Source: Hordeum vulgare subsp. vulgare (Eukaryota; Streptophyta; Magnoliopsida; Poales; Poaceae). From it: 64,000 nucleotides of DNA. Shown in pieces: positions 60,601-64,000 of the stretch. The position numbers and the translations under genes are program-made. The DNA lies in contig NC_058521.1 of the NCBI RefSeq assembly GCF_904849725.1, positions 343,898,638-343,962,637 of the forward strand, written 5' to 3'. The first letter of the stretch is position 1. Each line of letters starts with the position of its first letter. The notes beneath the pieces are model-generated. The model was not told the DNA's origin and did no database searches. It worked only from the letters and a program-made list of their open reading frames with translations.

Positions 60601-61136
60601 CTCTTATTCTTGTACTCGTAAGTTAGCCACCTCAAATAAATGCTTAGTCGCTTGCTCCAGCGTCACCACATAACCATAGCTCGCCCATTAAGCTTTGCTT
60701 GTCTTGATACCTTTGGAAATGAGATTGTTGAGTCCCTATGGCTCATAGATTACTACAACACCAGTTGCAGGTACATGTAAATAGTTACTTTGACGTCAGC
60801 AAGCTAATTGTGCTATTTGGAGTTTCTTCTTCTTCTTCATTGATATAGGATGGGTTCCAAGCCGACAACCTCGGATAGCAAGGATGGACGTCGTTCTTTT
60901 ATTGTTTGCTTTTGTCCGTAGTCGGACCCTTCTCTTCTTCATGATGACTGATTTTGTTGTTGTATTGATGTGAATCTGATGTAGCTTGTGACGAGTGTAA
61001 GAAAATTCCATTTACTCACCTATTCTGTACATGTACTTGTAATGATATCCATTCTTGCGAAACAACGAGATGCACTCCTATCCCTATCGAGGCCCTCGCG
61101 CCAAAATAAGGATAACACTGCATCTTGGGCGTTACA
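57623..61136 (+). repeat. LARD-like 3' LTR
   Basis: 3,514 bp, starts TGTGATAGCCTGAGACC and ends CATCTTGGGCGTTACA. It is shorter than the 4,392-bp solo LTR because of internal deletions (near 58990 and 60215 at least). A GC-rich part at about 58030-58900 yields Arg/Pro/Ser-rich false ORFs; its TAGCCCGAGAGGTGAG is a possible splice donor. The flanking TGTCA (61137-61141) would be the TSD; its partner is lost with the 5' end. Confidence 0.9.
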
Positions 61137-61440
61137 TGTCAGCTTTGAACCAGAAACTAAATTGGTGGTTTTGGCTTCCTCACATCAAACTAAGGGGGCA
61201 TTCGTCTGCAGTTGAGGAGTGGTGCTGGCAACCTGTGCTCGGAGTTTGGAGAGAAGGGAGTGGGTGTAGAGAGTGATAGATGTTGTTTGACCAATTTGGC
61301 TGAAGGTGTTTGATCTAGGTTTGGGGCAGCTAACCTTTACTAATTATGTTGAAAGTTATCAGGATTGTGTTATAGGAAATATTAGGAGGCTCTACCAAAT
61401 TCACTGTTCAAGAATTCGTCAGAATAACCAGTTAACTTGC
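61137..61440. other. Unassigned flank of the LARD-like element
   Basis: About 300 bp without a recognised ORF or repeat. It lies between the LARD 3' LTR and the GATTAATC repeat block. Confidence 0.35.
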
Positions 61441-61443
61441 CAG

Positions 61444-62278
61444 TTAATCGCTACTCTTAGGGTGACCGAATTGAATAACACCAATTCATCGTGTTAACTT
61501 GTCGTGTCGATTAATTGGCCAGTTAGACCGATTAATCAGTTGTCATATCGATTAATCAGTTGCCACACCGATTAATCACTACTGGTCCATTAACTGGTGG
61601 GCAAATGAATCCCCAAATTTTGGCACATAAACCCTCCCAGCCCTCTTGCTACTAAATAACTAGGGTTTGGCCCTTCTCCCGCTTCCTCATGCTCCTTTCA
61701 TCCTCTCCTAACCTGGTTGGTGGCTAGCTGTGTCCTCACTACACCTGCAAGATCTAGTTGCTTCGCCAATTTGGTCATGTGCATGGACCACAACCCCCCT
61801 TGGCCACTCCCCATCCTCTCCCATGGGATGCTCCCCAATCTCTTCCTCAATGGTGTCATCAGCAGGCAAGGTACTACCATCTTCCCCCTATCTTACTGGA
61901 GAATCCAGCATTTATATATTAGCAGATTGTGAATTACAATTTTGCAGATGGGTGGATGGAACTGTTGGTTTTGGTTGTTATGTGTAGTATATTGTGTGAT
62001 GTATGTTAGCAAGTATATGGATAAGTTTAAATGTTTAATTGATAATTTTAAATTTTGAGATTTTATATATTCGGATGTATAACGATTATCAATTTTACCT
62101 CTTGTTTATTATTTATATGCCTATAATAGAATATTTTGGTATATTACATAGCTATGTGCATGGAATTATGGTATAATACATAAAAATCTAGATATAAGTT
62201 GGCAAGTTTCTATTTAATCTACCGATTAATGGTCAACCGATTAGTCTAGTTAATAGGCCGATTCACCGATTAATCGCT
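61444..62278. repeat. Segment bracketed by CCGATTAATC motif clusters
   Basis: The left cluster has four motif copies: CGATTAATT at 61508, and CGATTAATCA at 61529, 61549 and 61569, the last three at exact 20-bp spacing. The right cluster has CCGATTAATGG, CCGATTAGTC, CCGATTCAC and CCGATTAATCG between 62222 and 62276. TTAATCGCTACTC occurs at 61444 and again near 62269. GATTAATC is a palindrome. The middle is unrelated and has only short ORFs. Motif clusters at both ends suggest a small non-autonomous DNA transposon, but no clear terminal inverted repeat or TSD was found. Confidence 0.45.
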
Positions 62279-62309
62279 ACTCCCAAGCCAACTAAGCAGC
62301 TACCGGTTA

Positions 62310-63180
62310 CTGATTTCTTAAATATTGACCAAATTTGAGCTCCATTGGACAAGTTTGACAATGTAAACTTGAAAACACTCCCAAATGGGAAGTTTTGTCT
62401 TATTAAAAGAGAATGTGAGAAAATTAATCCCCACAAATCCAATTCTTGGAAGGGTCTCCTCATTTGGGGTATTGAGCACTCCCAAAAGTTTTAGTCCATT
62501 TGGACAAACTTTGCTATGTAGAGTTGCTTCAACTTGACTCTGGACAGGGAGGGTTTTAGGACTATTTGGTGAACCAAACCACCTTGGAATGAAGTGAAAC
62601 TTGGCATGATCACCAAATATAGCTTGGGAAACATGCTAGAATTTTCTGGAAATTTACTAAAAATATTTTGTTTGGAAATATTCCAAAAGGTCAAAACAGA
62701 CCGAATAGGTTTCCAAAGGTTTGCTCAAATTTTTTGAACATAAATAGGGGTTGAAAATCTTATGTATGGAAAATATATGTCCTTTGAGTATCTCCAAATT
62801 TTCCCATATTTTTCTACGGTAGAAAAATAATTATTTTCGGACAAATAAAATATAAAAATATTTTCTAAAATAATTATTTTATTATTTTTGAGAGTTATAA
62901 TAGTGCTAAAATCAGAATACAATCTTTCGGTGAAGGCACCCCCTTGAAATCAGGGACTTGTAGTGCAAACCCCAAAGCAAGGTTTTAAATTAATCAAAAA
63001 TGAGAAAATGGATTTTTATGGAAATATTATGTTATAAAAATTATTTTTAGATCCACACAATCAAGCATAAACAGTATCAATGACAATCATGGCACTCATA
63101 GCATTTGCTTGAAAAGTTTTAATTAACTCCAAATTTGAAAATACTACATTTGAGACAAAGTGAAAAGAGGGTGTGACAGC
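62310..63180. repeat. Diverged repeat, copy 2 (partner at 10070-11090)
   Basis: Shares the ordered phrases GTGAACCAAAC, GAAACTTGGCA and GGACTTGTAGT with 10070-11090, followed by A/T-rich sequence. It ends near GGTGTGACAGCGCGAGA, which resembles an LTR edge. No coding evidence. Confidence 0.5.
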
Positions 63181-63783
63181 GCGAGATCTAATGGAAACGC
63201 CAGTTGCCGGCCCACAGTCACGCCACACCGGCCAGCCCCGCTGCAGCGCCGTGCTTGAATGGAAGCAATACAACACACACGTGAGGCGACAGACCAGCGA
63301 TTCACGTGTCAGAACCGAACAACCGCCAAAAACATCGTCACCATCGTAATCAGCAAGGGAGACTCTGCCATGCCCGAGGACATCCGCGCGACATGGTTTC
63401 CGGTACCACCATAAGCCGTAGCGGCTTCGCCCTGCAGCTTCCTCAACCAGTGGGGCTGGAGAGAAGGGATGGTTTTTTGAAGGTCAATGGTGCTATCGTT
63501 TTACGATCCTCCCTGTCGCCCTCACGGGAGCGATGTGGGGTACATGAGTCTCCTTGATTTACCTAGCCTGGTGATTGTGTAGGGTTCATGGCAGAGATGG
63601 GATCAATTTTTGACATGATTTTAGACAATGGTGCCTTCAAGGAAAGATGTGTGTCAACTAGGGAGCGGTAAGAAGATAAAAACACACATAAACTTTTCCT
63701 TTGTTTTTTTTCTCCCCTTCTCGCTGCTATGTCAACTTTTGATGAATGTGTCTTCTCTTGCAACGCATGGGCCATTTTGCTAG
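63181..63783 (+). other. Unassigned segment with a possible Helitron 3' end
   Basis: GC-rich at first, then mixed. It ends TTGCAACGCATGGGCCATTTTGCTAG followed by T; grass Helitrons commonly end with a GCAACGC(A/G)(T/C)GGG block and CTAG|T. The expected hairpin arm upstream is poorly kept and no 5' end (TC) was identified. ORFs here have no recognisable domain. Confidence 0.3.
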
Positions 63784-63819
63784 TAAAACAAGAAGGAGAA
63801 TCAAGGCAAACTCTCGCTG

Positions 63820-64000
63820 TCAGGACCTACACACAAAAAATCAAATGATTGCTACCAACGCATGCAAGAGGGTTGTGAATCCCCTTGAAGTCATTACTTG
63901 CAAGGATTAACTCTAATAGAGATAGATTATAAAGATTAGAAGTAAATAAAAAGTAATAAAAGGCAACAAGGTATTTCGGATTTTATAAATATGATTAAGT
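63820..64000 (-). repeat. Edge of another Sabrina-like LTR, cut by the window
   Basis: CCAACGCATGCAAGAGGGTTGTGAATCCCCTT and the following TTGCAAGGA and AGAGATAGA blocks match the inverse of the Sabrina-like LTR (compare 11718-11800 on +). The LTR terminus itself is not visible here, so the left edge is truncated. Confidence 0.6.

Larger units (their letters stand above)
30400..61136 (+). mobile_element. LARD-like non-autonomous gypsy element, 5' LTR truncated and interrupted
   Basis: The right portion of the 5' LTR is present as 30400-30748 and 52422-54556, split by a nested element with TSD TGGAC. A decayed Met-tRNA-type primer site lies at 54560-54571. The internal region 54557-57622 (3.07 kb) has no gag or pol, and the 3' LTR is 57623-61136. 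Long LTRs with a roughly 3-kb non-coding interior match the published description of LARDs (Sukkula/Erika type) of Triticeae. The first 1.3 kb of the 5' LTR is missing. Confidence 0.8.

Noticed and set aside
61529..61578. Regularly spaced 20-bp repeat as a CRISPR-like array
   Set aside because: It has only three or four copies, a 10-bp conserved core with variable remainder, and a plant genomic setting. It is not a CRISPR array.
63306..63557. Short ORF on + as a host gene exon
   Set aside because: It has no recognisable domain or supported splice sites, and other frames are equally open.

Overview
The window looks like intergenic DNA from a Triticeae grass (wheat, goatgrass, barley or rye type). 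It is almost entirely nested transposable elements. I see no host protein-coding gene, rRNA, tRNA or CRISPR array. The evidence is LTR retrotransposons of the Athila, chromovirus and LARD kinds, a CACTA transposon, 5-bp and 3-bp target-site duplications (TSDs), and sequence I recognise as Sabrina-like and Fatima-like Triticeae families. Family names come from memory of these repeats, not from a database search; the boundaries are read directly from the sequence.

Layout from left to right. (1) 1-9468: right-hand part of a Sabrina-like element on + (end of the 5' LTR, primer-binding site, a non-gag ORF, long non-coding tail, 3' LTR). Its 3' LTR is split by a 4.39-kb solo LTR on - (3833-8224, TSD GGCGC). 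(2) 9469-11090: unassigned sequence, then a diverged repeat related to 62310-63180. (3) 11095-14290: decayed Athila-type integrase region on +, split by a 1.56-kb Sabrina-like solo LTR on - (11551-13112, TSD ATGGA). (4) 14292-29640: a truncated, inverted Sabrina-like element with gag-protease remnants. A CACTA transposon (19017-29027, TSD TAT) sits in its gag. The CACTA carries a broken TNP2 transposase, low-complexity and tandem-repeat tracts, and a Fatima-like solo LTR on - (27444-28961). (5) 29641-30390: GC-rich, unassigned. (6) about 30400-61136: a LARD-like non-autonomous gypsy element. Its 5' LTR was hit by a chromovirus-like gypsy element (30749-52416, TSD TGGAC), whose pol end was hit in turn by a complete Fatima-like Athila element (39375-48577, TSD TGCCT). 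(7) 61137-64000: short unassigned pieces, a block of GATTAATC repeats, the second copy of the diverged repeat, a possible Helitron end, and the edge of another Sabrina-like LTR.

How the parts work together: the retroelements follow the usual copy-and-paste plan (LTR promoter, tRNA-primed reverse transcription, gag-protease-RT-RNase H-integrase). Every coding region here has stops or frameshifts, so no element looks able to move by itself. Insertion order can be read from nesting: the LARD is older than the chromovirus, which is older than the Fatima-like element; the inverted Sabrina is older than the CACTA, which is older than its solo LTR. The items most worth a second look are the near-intact ORF of unknown function in the left Sabrina-like element (278-1060), the strand-biased non-coding LARD interior, the Asp-to-Asn change in the chromovirus protease motif, the 391-bp higher-order repeat in the CACTA, and the 20-bp GATTAATC array. 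I found no convincing new biological system.
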